Source: Gnetum montanum
Lineage: Eukaryota > Streptophyta > Gnetopsida > Gnetales > Gnetaceae
Assembly (NCBI GenBank): GCA_015680685.1
Contig: MNCI01010871.1
Location: forward strand, 4,240-68,239
Length of the DNA: 64,000 nucleotides
Direction: 5' to 3'
In this document: positions 22,080-34,390 of the stretch, piece after piece
Layout of the letters: the number at the start of each line of letters is the position of its first letter
Position numbering within the stretch: the first letter of the stretch is position 1
Translations under genes and position numbers: made by a program
Notes under the pieces: model-generated
What the model saw: only the letters and a program-made list of their open reading frames with translations
Told to the model about the DNA's origin: nothing
Database searches by the model: none

Positions 22080-23420
22080 CATTCTCACTTACCTTCTTCC
22101 TTAGGAGATTCCACAATATTTGGACTTTAGGAAGAAACAACAGTTTCTTCATCAGGCTAAATACTTTATGAAAATTAATGAACACTTTTACAAGGTGTGT
22201 GTCGATGTTCAAGTTGGTTGGTGTGTCCCTAATGTGGACCAATTACACATTTTTCAAGATGCTAACAAAGGCCCTTGTAGAGGCCACTATGTAGGGAGAT
22301 TCATGACCATAAAAATCCTAATGGCAAAATACTACTTGCCTACAATCTTTAGGGATGTTGACCAGTTTGTTCAATCTTTTGAACACTGTCAACAAGATGG
22401 TGAGATGACCGCTCGAATGGAGGATCCTCAATAGTGGATTTAACCACTAGAGCCCTTTGACATATGGGGCATAGACTTCATGGGTTCTATCACATCCATG
22501 TCTAATGGAAAAGCGTACATCATCATGGTAGTTGGCTACTACACCAAATGGGCAAAAGCAGCAATCATCACCAATTGCACATCATCCACTACTACTAGAT
22601 TTGTACAACAACACCTTGTAAAGAGTGTTGGTGTACCATGTGCACTAATTTCTAACAATGGAACCCATTTTACAAGTGCCACCTTTCAGAAGGTGATGCA
22701 ACGCTTGGGGGTTGAACATAAATTAACAAAACCATATTACCCCTAAGCCAATGGTCAAGCAGAAGTCACTAATAGGGAGATCACAAAGATCCTAACAAGG
22801 ATTGTAAGAAAATAATGAAGAGACTAGGGTACAAAATTTAATGATGCCCTCTAGGCCTACCACTCAATGTGGAAACTCCCTATAGGCTACTCTCCCTATG
22901 AGCTAGTATACAGAAAAAGTTTAACACTTCTAGTCTAATCTAAGCTTCGTATACTTTCAATAGCCTATGACTTAGACCTTGACTTGATTTTAGCACAAAT
23001 AGAAACATTGATCAAATTGAATGTGCTAGATGAAAATTTATTAGTGGTCCTATCTTTGAATTAAGTACACAAGGCATACAACAATCATAAGCTTAGAATA
23101 TGAAAAGTAAAATATCAACTTGGAGATAAGGTTCTCTATTGGAACCCCACATACATACCTCAAAAAGAAAAGTTTCAAAAATTGTGGGAGGAACCTTATA
23201 TAATTGATGAAACCTTTCCTTCTGGGGACATGTTAATCTCCAAACTTGAGAACCCAAACAAAAAGTAGTTGGTCAACATCCAACAAGTAAAACCTTTCCT
23301 TGAGCCAAAGCAAGCTAGTGTGATTAATACCTCATTAGATGAACAACCAAACTATATTCCACATCTCCTCATTTCAACTTAGTCATGGAGAACATGGCCA
23401 TCCATGCTAACCATGCACAT
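22080..23420 (+). pseudogene. pol: Integrase and C-terminal pol of element E1
   Basis: The zinc-binding domain (22120-22434) has GHYVGRFMTIKILMAKYYLP and the pair SFEHCQQDG, in which one of the two cysteines is Phe. The catalytic core (22440-22800) has a GIDFMGS-type first aspartate, then ISNNGTHFTS where the second catalytic Asp is Asn, then ANGQAEVTNREI with the Glu kept. The C-terminal part (22840-23280) has AYHSMWKLPIGYSPYELVY and YQLGDKVLYWNP. It closes with a degraded form of the MGEMxxHAxH peptide at about 23385. Broken by stops; catalytically dead as read. Confidence 0.9.
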
Positions 23421-24640
23421 GGCTCCTCAATTTTTCACTTCCTTTTTACACATTTTTTTACACTTTATTGATTTTTACCCCTTCTTGATTTTTCACTCAA
23501 TTGATTCTCTTGATTTTTTGTTTTACAACATCGTTAGTGTGTTTTATCTTTCTTAAATATTTTATGCTTCGTTATATATTTTACTTTATTTTGGTGTGAC
23601 TTTTCATTATTTTTCCTAATAAAAGTGCTTTATTACCGCAGGACACAGTGCCAATGTTGTTATTTACTCATGGTGGTTTGTGTTTAATGTCTTGATTGCT
23701 ACTGTTTGGTTTCTATTTTTGAATTCTAATGCCTGATGACTAAGACATGGTTTCTTTTTCATGGAATAGGCAGTGAGTTCATGTCATCCACCCATCCACA
23801 AACTCTATGGTTTTCCTTGTTTTGGAAATATACAATCCCTTTTCATTAATAAAACTATAAACGAACTTATGACCTTGGTAGTCTCTGAACTTGGAAAGGA
23901 TTCAAAGGTTTGAAAAGGATGCGACTTTAAGGGGATTCATTACTCTTTGTTCCTTTCTACTTGTTTGTGCACTTGTGTGTTTTCATGGATTTCTTACTAT
24001 TCCGCATTGTCTAATGATAGGAAGTTGACATAAGTCTTTGCATGGTGTGGTTTTCATCAAAAATAAAAATAACAAAAAAGATGGGAATTCAAAGCACACC
24101 TCTTAGAAAAAAAATAACAAACAAGATGGGACTAGAAAGACATGTTACCCATTCCCAAAGGTCCCCTCTAACTAAGGCCCTTTATCACTTCCTACTTTCC
24201 CCTAAATAAAGAATGGTGTTTAATCTATGGTGCATGCTTGTGTTTCAACGAGTGGAATGATCTTAGAGTGGCAATGCGAAGTCACTGAAAGTGGTTGATT
24301 TTGGTTTGGATGAAGGTTGGACTTTATTAGGTCATTAAACATAATTTCCACAACAGAATTCATGTGACCATGATTTGGGACTCCATTCCATCCTCTCAAT
24401 CATCCACTTATGCTATCCATCATTCACATCACTGCCAATTTTCCTTTTATGATTGAAGTCTTAGTTTGACATGTTAAAATTCTTGGATAGATTCTTCCAA
24501 GTTGGCCCTTACCTTTTCATAACTATTAATTAATTGTGGGATCCACAGACTCCTTATTTGAGGTTATTCAATGGTAAAAGGACATGTGCTTGCTATGGGA
24601 AGGACCCACTTTCATATCTCTTGCTTTGGATAGTTAAGCT
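23421..24640 (+). other. T-rich tract and conserved noncoding block of element E1
   Basis: A T-rich tract (23430-23610) is followed by about 1 kb without a convincing ORF, aligning with the equivalent region of J (its reverse complement), F, H and B. Key shared pieces: CATGGAATAGGCAGTGAGT, CTCTATGGTTTTCCTT, GACCTTGGTAGT, and TGCTATGGGAAGGACCCACT at 24591-24610. Confidence 0.7.
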
Positions 24641-24789
24641 CTTTACCTTAGACATTGTTGCAATCATATCTTTCATGTGTCCCATTGTGTAAACTTCAAC
24701 ATCCTCTTCTAGTATTTTCATCATGTTCATGGCTTTTTGGGCTTCAATTTGATCCCCATTTCATTCAAAAATTCCTTATATTTCCAAGT

Positions 24790-24885
24790 TTTCACATAGT
24801 CAACGGATGTCAATAGCTACATCGACTAGGCCTAGTCAATGTAGTCAACCCCATCAACACAACACAAAAAATCTATAAATACTAC
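24790..24885 (+). promoter_or_regulatory. Putative internal promoter upstream of ORF2, element E1
   Basis: A perfect 14-bp palindrome GACTAGGCCTAGTC (24824-24837) in a CATCGA/TCAATG-rich stretch is followed by TATA box CTATAAATAC (24873-24882). The LTR of E1 has the same combination (AGGCCT and CATCGATG units, then CTATAAATAC at 19291). I infer a second transcription start for ORF2. Confidence 0.5.
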
Positions 24886-25329
24886 CAAACATTTTGAAAT
24901 TTTTATCATTTGCTTCTTAACCAAAGAGGATCTTTTACCATTTTTCAAAGCCCATAAATTTTCAACCGTTTGTCCAAATCCCTCACTTCTTCAATCCTGC
25001 AGCTATTGGTGGTAAGCACGTAGTTTCGAGGACCACAAACCTTGAGGTTTCTAATGAACATTTTTTGAAATTTTTTTTGACTCCCCCAAAGGGCTAATGA
25101 ATAAAATGATATCAAACTATCAATTTTTATGATTTTAACCTTTTTAACATCCTTTGGTATAACTATAATCACTTATTAACATTAAAATACATATAAAACT
25201 AATGATTGAAATTAATCAAAAGAGCCATGATCACAACTTAGCCAGGTGTAACTTTCCTAACGAGATAAGGTATCCTAATTTTTTCATGTTACACAATAAT
25301 TTTAACCTATGGTCATGTTGTGATTATAG

Positions 25330-28008
25330 ACGGAAACAAGACCAAAATGACTATAGGAGGGAGGACCATCTCAACAAAAGAAGAAACAACCTAGAGCTGG
25401 AAGGGGCCAATAAGAACAAGCCTAGGAATAGGCAAAAGACACCCATGCAATGAGACCTCTTCAGGAAGAGCTTGAAGTGGAATCTGTTCAATAGATTGTT
25501 GAGGAACAGGCTACAATAGAATAATCATAGCAAGGAGAGGCACCAAGGCTCGTACTAAGACTTGAGGTCACAATGACACATGCCTACCTTGACACAATCA
25601 GGCCTCATGATATCCAACACTCAATTCTCAAAGAATTGAACTTTGGGCCATTCTTAGAGAATGGTTTAGCAAAGGTAAAGGCATAGTTGCAAATCTCTCC
25701 CATGTGGCCAATCATCACTTCAAGTGGGGAGTGGTACATGGGAGAGATGTCCCTCTTATAGAATAGTATAAAAGCAAGTTTCACTATCAAGATCAAGGAC
25801 ATTCAGGTGTCCTAGTTAGCCAAAGCCATCACACAGGCTCTTAGGTTGCTTGATTCTAGGACACAACTAGTAGAACTTTCTACACAAGCTGATCCAAAGG
25901 CAAAAAAAGGAGTGGACCCAGTGGTGTTACAGGGTTGACAAAAAGGATTTTGGCACACTCACATAGGTGGAGCACATATACTTTAAGATAGTGGTGTATC
26001 ACCTCAATCCAATAGTGAGGCCTAGTAAGGTGACTACCTTCTCTACTCAGGCATGTGCTGATCTAACTAGGAAATTTTCAACAAACCTTTCATATTTAAT
26101 ATATCTATAGATAGAAAAGAGTTTTAAAGAGAATGAACGTGGAATGAAAACCCTACCCTTTCCATACCTTATCAGAAAAGTATGTAAAAGGGCACAGATA
26201 ATTTGCTAAGCCAATGACATAATCAAACATACTTCCATTGCCTTTTGGTCTAAAATGATGAAGGATAAGATGCCTACAATGTCTAAAGAAGAGAAGAAAC
26301 AACCACCACCTCCATCATCTACTCAGGAAATAATGCTAGAAGCTTGCACTACCATTGAGTTCTTGCATAAAATCTGAGAGCAGCCTTTGCAATAATAGGA
26401 TTTGTAGGCAGAAATAAGTGGTGGGGCTCCATTTGTGTACCAACTTGTGATAAGTCACCTCAATGAAATGGCTTGAAAAAATAGTTAGATGGAGGGAGGT
26501 TAACCAATATTTTTGGTCCAACGAACGTAGCTATCCTCAAGGTTGAAATCCTAGTGTCCAAGAGGTGCAGTGTCTCTTTCTCAACATCATTTATTCCTAG
26601 AACTCTTTGGGAATGCCACATCCTTTTTGGTGTGCTTGGAGGAGGGTGAGGGGGAAACTTTACTGGTGATGCATCACTAAGAGTAAGAGATAGGTGCAGA
26701 AGTGGTTGCTGATAGAATCATTGAGGCATTTAATGCACCTATAGCATTTGTACTAGACGTTTCTGCATTTAGAGATGTGTAGACTTATATAGGAACTTTT
26801 AGTGAAAAATTGAGTGCAACCCAACATGAAGAGTTGTTGGATTGACAGGAGGGGATCAGGCAATTAATTTTGGCCATCTTTGATTTTTTGGATAACATTA
26901 TTGCAACATAGTTAGAGCTGGTTGAAGCAAAGGGCAAATGTATCATCTTGAAAGGAAAACTTAAAATGGCTCAAGCACAAAACCAATGCTTGGCCATAGA
27001 GGTTGTTGAATTGTGTGCCTATTTTGCTAATCTCGCAATCCTCAATCCTACAATAACAAGAGATGAAGCTTTTTAGCAAATTTAGGAGTGATTAAAACAA
27101 CTTGAGGAGGAAATGCTAACAACCATCTTTAACCAATTCATAGTTGAAGTAAAGACCTATTTAGTTTAGAAGGACTTGATTTACATGCACCAAGAAAATG
27201 AAATGTTGACAATAGAAAACCATCACCTATGAAATGTTGATGCACAAAAATAATAGATGCAAGAATTCATCCATCAACAGTAAGAGAAGCTAGCTAGACC
27301 AAGTATAGAATTTAGGAGATTGGCAGTAGAGAATTGTAATCTCTCTATGAAGGAAGTCCATGCCTAACACCAAAAATCTTCCATTGAGATTCCCACTTGG
27401 AAAAATGGGGCTCTCTAATTTGAGATAGTCAACAATCACTACAGAGACTAGGTTGGCTTGCAGAAGGAGGTGAATGAGAAACATATCCAAGTAGCTAAGG
27501 TGAAAGTAAATGAGGCCCTCTAGCAACTCCAACAGGGAAGAGAGGTGTGGCAACCTATCATTGATGAGATAGATGCCTACAACAAAGAGGATATCTGCAT
27601 GAAGGAGTTGCAAATTGAAGAAATGATAGAATATATGGAATTCATGAATCTCTAATACATAAATCTAGTAATGATGACTATTAGATTGCTGTAATTAGAA
27701 CTTGAAAAGTAGGTGCTCAGCTTGCACTTATTTTACGAGGTAGAGTTTAAGCACCACAAGTACACCAAGAAAAACCTTGTTACGGAAAACATTGAACTCA
27801 ATGTCTCAATGTAAGATTCACTGATTAACAATCAACTACCGAGAACCTGGCTATGAGAATGAATAATTACTAAGAGTTGCAAAATGTAATCAGGGCATTC
27901 AATGTCGAGCACAAAAAATTCACTACCTAGTTCATCAATGCTAAGGAGATGTTTCTAGCAATACCCTATTCTTGGGATGTGCCAATTTTGGCCCACATTG
28001 ATGAATGT
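25330..28008 (+). pseudogene. ORF2 of element E1 (truncated)
   Basis: The downstream ORF of unknown function. The start codon is decayed (ACG at 25330) after GTGATTATAG. The N-terminal segment is basic; the conserved domain begins LNFGPFLENGLAKVKA and SGEWYMGEM (about 25630-25760). The second half is a lysine/glutamate-rich coiled coil with many TAG stops (for example around 26900-27650). It is cut at about 28008 after PYSWDVPILAHI, the equivalent of PCPWDVPMLAHIG in G. The minus strand of the same stretch also gives open frames, which I treat as shadows. Confidence 0.75.
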
Positions 28009-28648
28009 GATGTTTGTAATCATACAACACCTTTGTTCGAGTGTGACGTACTTGGACACGTTACATGACTGGCAATAAAGATCGATATTACTCCCATCAT
28101 TGTAGCATCCACTTAGATTATTATTGGTTTTAATTGTTAATTATTTACTATTTTCTTTAGTTAAACATTTCCATTTATTACTATTTACTATTCTTGTTAT
28201 TAAGTAGAATGTGTACGCCTTAATCATGAGCATTTAAGTGGAAGTACTTGGTAATCTAGTAGTGTATTGTTTGGCACACCTAGTGACATATGCTTGGCAA
28301 TCCCAGAAGTAGTCTTACAAAGTCCAAGACATATATGAATAATTAAGAGTGGATACTTATCTCACATATGCTAGTTTAGATCTTATTTTCCACTATTCAT
28401 TAGCTTAGTTAATCAATCTCTTTATTTTCATTAGGAGCAACATAGAATTAGACAGCATCATATGCCTCACTTTTGACTAAACCATATGTGAAGAACCTAC
28501 CACTAGTCCAAGTCGAAAGACAACGAACTACAATCAAAGCCTAATGATCTAAATACCACAACTAGTCCCATCCATAGAATTCAACTGGATCATTTGTGAA
28601 TGCTTGTGATTCATATGGTTGGGTGTAGGGGTATCTCGCCTCTCATCA
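28009..28648 (+). repeat. 5' LTR fragment of element I (640 bp)
   Basis: Lacks the first 200 or so bases, including the TG terminus, U3 palindromes and TATA. It begins TGTGATGTTTGTAATCATAC, matching G from about 49577, and ends CTCATCA one base before the PBS. Confidence 0.88.
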
Positions 28649-28649
28649 T

Positions 28650-28667
28650 TAGCACCATTACTGGCGA
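28650..28667 (+). other. Primer-binding site of element I
   Basis: TAGCACCATTACTGGCGA, a decayed tRNA-Asp complement following CTCATCA and one base. Confidence 0.75.
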
Positions 28668-28773
28668 TGATGCTAGTTATCTAGATTAGTTATATTATAC
28701 ACAATCATTGTAAAGGTATTAACAATATAACTTTTAGAAACTATTAGCTAACACACACCATAAACCAATAACA

Positions 28774-30774
28774 ATGTCTCTCTCACACAAAAGCAACAAT
28801 GCACTATATAGCAAATGCATTCAATAGAGAAATAATGAGATATACAGTGAAGAAAATTGGAGTGAGCAACTTTATGCAAGAGTTTCTTATGATCATGATC
28901 ACCCTGATGACACTCAAAGAATACATTCACCTAAGGTAGAAAATCCTAGAGAAGATGATGTAATTCCTAAACTTAGGAAGGCCTCCAAGCCTAAGACCTC
29001 CTTAAAACCAAGAAATGATAAATCAAAGGACCCTGAAGAACACCATAGTATCCATGGCAAACCTTTCAATTCCTTATCTTCCTCTTCCTTGTCAACATAT
29101 AGTTCTGACAAAGATGAACATAGGTATGGAAATAAGACTCCACTAAAGGGTTAGACTAAAAGTTGAAATTGAACTCACATGAAAATTCAAAGACATCACC
29201 ATAACCATAGAAAGCATCATCACGATCAAATGAATAGAGATAGAAACCTTCCCCACAACCTATCTAGTGACGATGAACCCCTATTGCCCACTAAGAGCCT
29301 AATGCATATCATAGAGGCTATTAAGATATCTTGCAAGCATCACAAAAAGAGTCTCCTACCTAAGCTTGACATGAATAATATTCCTAAATTTGCAGGAGGT
29401 TATGATTCAAATCTACAACATCATTTACAAGACTTCCATGATACTTGTTCTTTCTACAACATTGAAAGTGGGTGGCAAAAGCTTAAGTTCTTTACTAGGA
29501 TACTAATTGATAGAGCTGAAGTGTGGTATCGATCATTGAGACCAAATTCAATCTGGTGATGGTTCACAATGCTAGAACTTTTCAATGAGAAATACCAAAC
29601 CTATGTGAGGGTGTCCAATCAAAGGAAATAGATCCAAGAGTAGAAGCAAGAACAACATGAACCCTTGGACATGGCCTTAGATAGATATTATGCCTTACTA
29701 AATAGATTCCCAAGCCATGGTTTCTTCAAGGAAAGGAAAATTTCCCACATCATATATGGGCTTCATAAGGAAACAAGGGAGATCCTTGGGATGTGTGCCC
29801 TAGGGCAATTATATGAGCTCCAAGCCCATCAGATCCAAGGGCTAATTAAGTGTGTGGAAAAAGAAAAAGGAGAGATATGCAAATGGAAGAATGTTGAGAA
29901 ATATCAATGGGATCCAACTCTTTAATAGAAGGAGGTCCAAATCTATGATAAGGATAATGAAACCACTCTTGATAAGGTGATTTCGCAACAAACATTACTG
30001 ATACAAAAGTTTATTGAGGAACTTGAAGTAAAGTTTAATAGGATGTTCAAATGGGTATATGAAAATGTTACAACTCTCATTAAAATAGTTAACAAAAGGA
30101 TCATGGAAATAAGCCAAGTGATCACAATCAACAAAGGATATAGAACCAAGAAATAGCTAGGAACACTTTTCAACAAATGGGAAAAATGGCTACAGAAAGT
30201 GAGGGTATAGACTCAACCATAGATGAAGATAATGGATGTGACATCTATGTTTAAGATCATCCAAAGGACCATTGCCCAATCTTGTTGCATCTAGAGGAGT
30301 ATTGGGTAGATGCCTTAAATTCAAAGTTTGTGCAAAAGCACATGCTTGGAACATTTCCTCTCCCACAAGGTAATTATAGATAATCCCACAACCAATCGTA
30401 CCATCCTAGGGGGACTTATTACTAGCCTCAACATGATCATCAAACATAGTGGTAACAACCATATTCATGGGGTAGGTCACCACCAAATTAGCCCTATCCA
30501 CTAAAATGACATAGATATTATGTTCAACATCCTATTTCTCCAACTAGTTCTACATCCTCTACTTTAAATTGCCACTACCACTCTCCTAAGGACCATCAAC
30601 TCATGACATCCCTTGAAGGATCACCAACTTGCAACTCTTACCAACCATCCTACCCTCGATATTCTCATACTCCACCTCATTACAGGCCACTGCTAATGAC
30701 ACAAGAAGGTTCAGCACCACAATACCAACAAATGAATGCCACTTGTGTTGTGAATGTGCAAAAACATGTTGAGC
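28774..30774 (+). pseudogene. gag: gag of element I
   Basis: The start at 28774 (MSLSHKSN-type; the F gag start MSLSQDS is alike). A variable acidic/serine-rich N-terminus is followed by the gag core at 29179-29925 in one frame. Motifs: LPKLDMNNIPKFAGGYD, LQDFHDTC, ESGWQKLKFFTRIL, AEVWYRSLRP, HGFFKERKISHIIYGL and ETREILGM. The break at 29560 is TGG>TGA in the motif that reads WSTM in relatives. A lysine/glutamate-rich helix and a proline/tyrosine/histidine-rich C-terminal region follow (30400-30760) up to ATCVVNVQ. No protease is present before the junction. Confidence 0.87.
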
Positions 30775-30849
30775 CCCTTTAGCTCTAGCTCACTTCTCTC
30801 ATGGTTGTGATGGTTCTCCTTCCTGTGGACACTTTTGTTTGGGTGTCAT
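30775..30849 (-). pseudogene. ORF2 start of element J (first 25 codons)
   Basis: The minus-strand ATG at 30849 follows TTGTGATTGTAG. The peptide MTPKQKCPQEGEPSQP, one stop, then RSELELKG, matching E1's NNLELEGANK. It is cut at the junction with gag of I. Confidence 0.65.
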
Positions 30850-31300
30850 CTACAATCACAATAAGACAATGAATTAGAAATCATTTTGTAATCTTAAAAT
30901 AATTGGGATACCTTAACTCTTGAGGATAGTTACACTTGGCTAAGCTATGATTATGGCTGATTTAATAAATCCAGTTATTATTTATTTTATGTGTTATTAT
31001 GAATAATTCATCCCAGAGGTTGTTGGAAGGGTTAACTATCAAAAGAGTTGCTATTTTTATGTTGTTAAGGTTCCTAACCCTTGTGGGGAGTTAGAAAATT
31101 TTTCAAAAATTTCATTGGAAACCTTAAGGTCTGCAACCCCCACAATAAAGATCTTATCTTTGATATGTACAGGATCGAAAAATGGAGTGATTTGGACACA
31201 TGGTTTGAAATTTATGGTCTCTAAAAGATTTTGGGCTCTAAAAAATTGCAAAAAATTCCCCATGTGTTATGAGAAAATGCAAAATATTCCAAATTTCCTC

Positions 31301-31400
31301 GAAGTATATATAGTATTTTTGTATTGTGTCGATGAGGCCTCATCAATAGGGCCTCATCGATGTGGTCAGCTATGTCAATGAGGCCTCATCGATGTAACTA
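31301..31400 (-). promoter_or_regulatory. Putative internal promoter upstream of ORF2, element J
   Basis: A perfect palindrome GATGAGGCCTCATC (31331-31344) is followed by two further AGGCCTCATCGATG units (CATCGATG at 31355-31362 and 31387-31394), then on the minus strand a TATA-like ACTATATATACTTC (31301-31317). It uses the same motifs as the LTR of E1, the closest relative. Confidence 0.55.
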
Positions 31401-31649
31401 TTTACCATTGTTGACTTTGCTCAAACTTTCAAAATAAAAAGAATTTATCAATTAAATTAGGATCAAATGAAAGCTTAGAAGACTAAGAATAATATGAAAT
31501 CATGAGAAGAGGGCATTGAAGTTCATAAATTTGAAAAAATGGAGAAAAATTGATTTAATGGATGGATGCAATGAAATATTAAGGAGTACTGAGTAGTTTA
31601 CACAATGGAAAATATAAAATATAGGATTGTAGTGATGTCAAAGGTAAGG

Positions 31650-32950
31650 AACCTTAACTAATCAAGCTAAGAGCTATGCAAGTGGATCCTTCCCATAGTA
31701 GGCTCATGCCCCTTTTGCCGTTGCATAACCTCAACTAAGGAGTCCGTGGACCCCATAGTCGATTTATTGATCATAACAAGTTAAGGACTAACCCAAAAGA
31801 ATCCACTCAAGAATCCCAACACATCAGACTAAGACATAGAGCATAACATAGAACCCGATAGTAAGGTGAGTTATGGTAGTATATATGGATGATAGAGAAG
31901 GTGGAATGGAGTCCTAAATTGAGGTCATAAGAAGTCCCTTGTGGAATTTACAGTTAAAATGACTCGAGAAGTTGCATCCTCAGTTCAGACCAAAACCATC
32001 CACTTTCAGTGACTTCACATTGCCACTTTAAGATTGATCCACCCACTCGAGACACAAGAGTGCTTTCACAAAATAACCATCATTCCACAAAGAGAAGAAA
32101 GGAGAAGTAGAAAGTAAGAGATAGGGCATTAGTTAGAAGGGACTAACAAGCATAAGTGCATGTCGTTCAAGTCCCATAACCAGTGCTTGTAGCCCTTTTA
32201 TGTGTCCAAGGAGTGTACTTTGAATTCCCATTATTTTTTTATTTGAATGATGGGAACCACACTATGTGAGGACTTATTCGTGTCACAGAGGTGTGCTTTG
32301 AATTTCCATCATTTCTCTTGAATGATGGGAATCACACCATGCAATGAAATTATTTGTCTTCCTATTGTTGGATGATATGGAATAGTAAGATGTCCATGAG
32401 AAACACTCAAGCACTCAAGAAAGAAGAAGAGTACAAAGAGTATTGAGTCCCCTTGAAGTCACACCCTTTACAACCCTTTGAATCCTTCCTAAGTTTGGAA
32501 CTACCAAGGTCATTGATTGGTTAAAAGTTTCATTAATGAAAAGGGACCTCAAATTCCTAGAATAAGGAAACCCATAGAGTTCATTGGATGGGCAAATGAT
32601 GTGGACTCACTACCTATTCCATGAAAAATAAACCATGTCAAAGTCATTAGACATCAAAATTTAAAAACAAAAACCAGACATCAACAATCACACATTAAGC
32701 ACAAACCATCATTAGTAAACAACAACGACACTACGTATTGTGACAATAAAGTAAATTTATTAGCAAAAATGAGAAAATATCACATTTAAACAAAAGAAAG
32801 AAAAATAAAGTAAAACATATAAAAAACTGTAAAAATATCAAGAAAGTTTAAAGATACTAAAGATGGTGTAAAATTAGAAAAATTTGAAAATCAAAAATTT
32901 ATAAAATCAAAAATGTGAAAATTAAAAAGGTAGAAAAACTAAGAGGCCAT
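31650..32950 (-). other. T-rich tract and conserved noncoding block of element J
   Basis: On the minus strand a T-rich tract (32945-32750) is followed by the block shared with E1 and the others: CATGGAATAGGTAGTGAGTC (about 32620), GACCTTGGTAGT, GTGACTTCAAGGGGACTCAA (about 32450) and CTACTATGGGAAGGATCCAC (about 31686-31705). No coding potential recognised. Confidence 0.72.
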
Positions 32951-32999
32951 GGTAATGGTCAGCATGGATGGCCATCTTCCCCATGATTAAGTTGAAGGG

Positions 33000-34390
33000 T
33001 GGAGATATAAAAAATAGAATGTGGTTGTCCATATGTTGAGGTAGTATTTACATTGGCCTATTTTGGTTCTAGGAAAGGCTTCACTTGTTGGATATTGACC
33101 AATTAATTTTTATTTGGATGGTCAGGTTTGTAAATTATCATGGCCCCAAAGGGAAAGGTTTGATCAATGACATAAGGTCCCTCTCACAATCTCTGGAATT
33201 TTTTCTTTTGGGGTACATGTGTGGGGTTCCAGTAATGAACCTTATCCCCTAGTTGAAGTTTTACTTTCCTGATTCTAAGGCATGATGTTACTTACTAAAT
33301 GCCTTGTTCACCTCATTCAAGGATAAGGCCACTACGCAATATTTGTTTAGCATATTTAGATTGGTCAATCTTTCCTTCTATGCTAAACTTGGATCAAGGT
33401 TTAAAACATAGGTCATTGAGAGTGTACAAAGCTTACATTGAATTGGTAGCATTGGAAGTTTCCCATACACTAACTTGTAGGGAGAATAGCCAATAGAAAG
33501 TTTCCAAGTTGAACGATAAGCCTAGAGAGCATCATTAAGTTTTTTACTCCAATCCTTCCTATATTTGCTAATGGTTCACATTAGTATTTTTGTAATCTCC
33601 TGGTTGGTTACCTTTGCTTGACCATTGGCTTGGGGATGGTAAGATGTTGTTAATTTCTATTCTACCCCCAAGTGTTGCATTAATTTTCTAACTATGGCAC
33701 CTATGAAATGAGTTCCATTATAAGAAATTAGTGAACGTGACATCCCAAACCTATTCATGATATTTTGTTATATAAATTTAGTAGTAATGGATGATGTACA
33801 ATTAGTAACAACTGCTGCTTCTACCCATTTTATGCAATAGTCAACTGCCACTATAATATACGCTTTCTAGATAGACATGGATGTGATGGGACCCACGAAG
33901 TCAATGCCCCATATGTTGAAAGGCTCCAGTGGTTAAATCCACTATTGAGGATCTTCCATGTAAGCGATCATCCCCCTATCACATTGATAATGTTTACAAG
34001 ACTTGATGAATTGGTAGGCATTCCTAAAGATTGTAGGCCAATAGTATCCTGCCATCAAGATTTTTATGGCCATGCATCTTCCCACATAGTGGCCTCTAAA
34101 AGGCCCTTTAGGAACATCTTAGAGATGCATAGTTGATCTTTGTCGAGGACACACCAAAAAATTAAGCCATTGGAACACACCTTGTAAAGGTGTGTATTGA
34201 TTTCCATGAAACATTTGACCCAATGAAAAAATTGTTATTTTTTCCTAAAATCCAAGTCTTGTGGCATCTCTTAAGTGGGAAGATATGTACGGATGCCATT
34301 ATACCATATTGATTTTTCAGGTGTTTGTTCACTTATTGCTCCAATAAAGAGGAGTTTGTTTGGAAATTGATTAGAGAGTGGGCTCTCCTC
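33000..34390 (-). pseudogene. pol: Integrase and C-terminal pol of element J
   Basis: The minus strand has a zinc-binding region (about 34010-34190), then the core: GIDFVGPITSMS (about 33900), ISYNGTHFIGA (about 33700; second catalytic Asp replaced by Tyr) and ANGQAKVTNQEI (about 33620; catalytic Glu replaced by Lys). The C-terminal part shows a LRKWKLS*GYSPYKLVYG-type stretch (33420-33530) and KVHYWNPTHVPQKKKFQRL (about 33190-33250). It ends with MGKMAIHADHYHG (about 32950-32990), the shared terminal peptide. Two of three catalytic residues are lost. Confidence 0.87.

Larger units (their letters stand above)
19156..28008 (+). mobile_element. Element E1, near-complete gag-pol-ORF2 Ty3/gypsy element lacking its 3' LTR
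   Basis: Order: 5' LTR (19156-20037), PBS, short gag remnant, RT, RNase H, integrase, T-rich tract, conserved block, TATA/palindrome region, ORF2. It inserted into ORF2 of K, since the left boundary is a clean LTR start. The 3' end is lost: ORF2 is cut at about 28008 and fused to the middle of an LTR from another element (I). Most of gag and all of the protease are deleted. Confidence 0.88.
28009..30774 (+). mobile_element. Element I, partial (LTR fragment and gag)
   Basis: A truncated 5' LTR (28009-28648), PBS, leader and decayed gag. It ends abruptly at about 30774, where reverse-complement ORF2 sequence of element J begins. Its LTR is closest by eye to the 3' LTR of G (49341-50166), so I and G may be two halves of one plus-strand element; this is inference. 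Confidence 0.8.
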
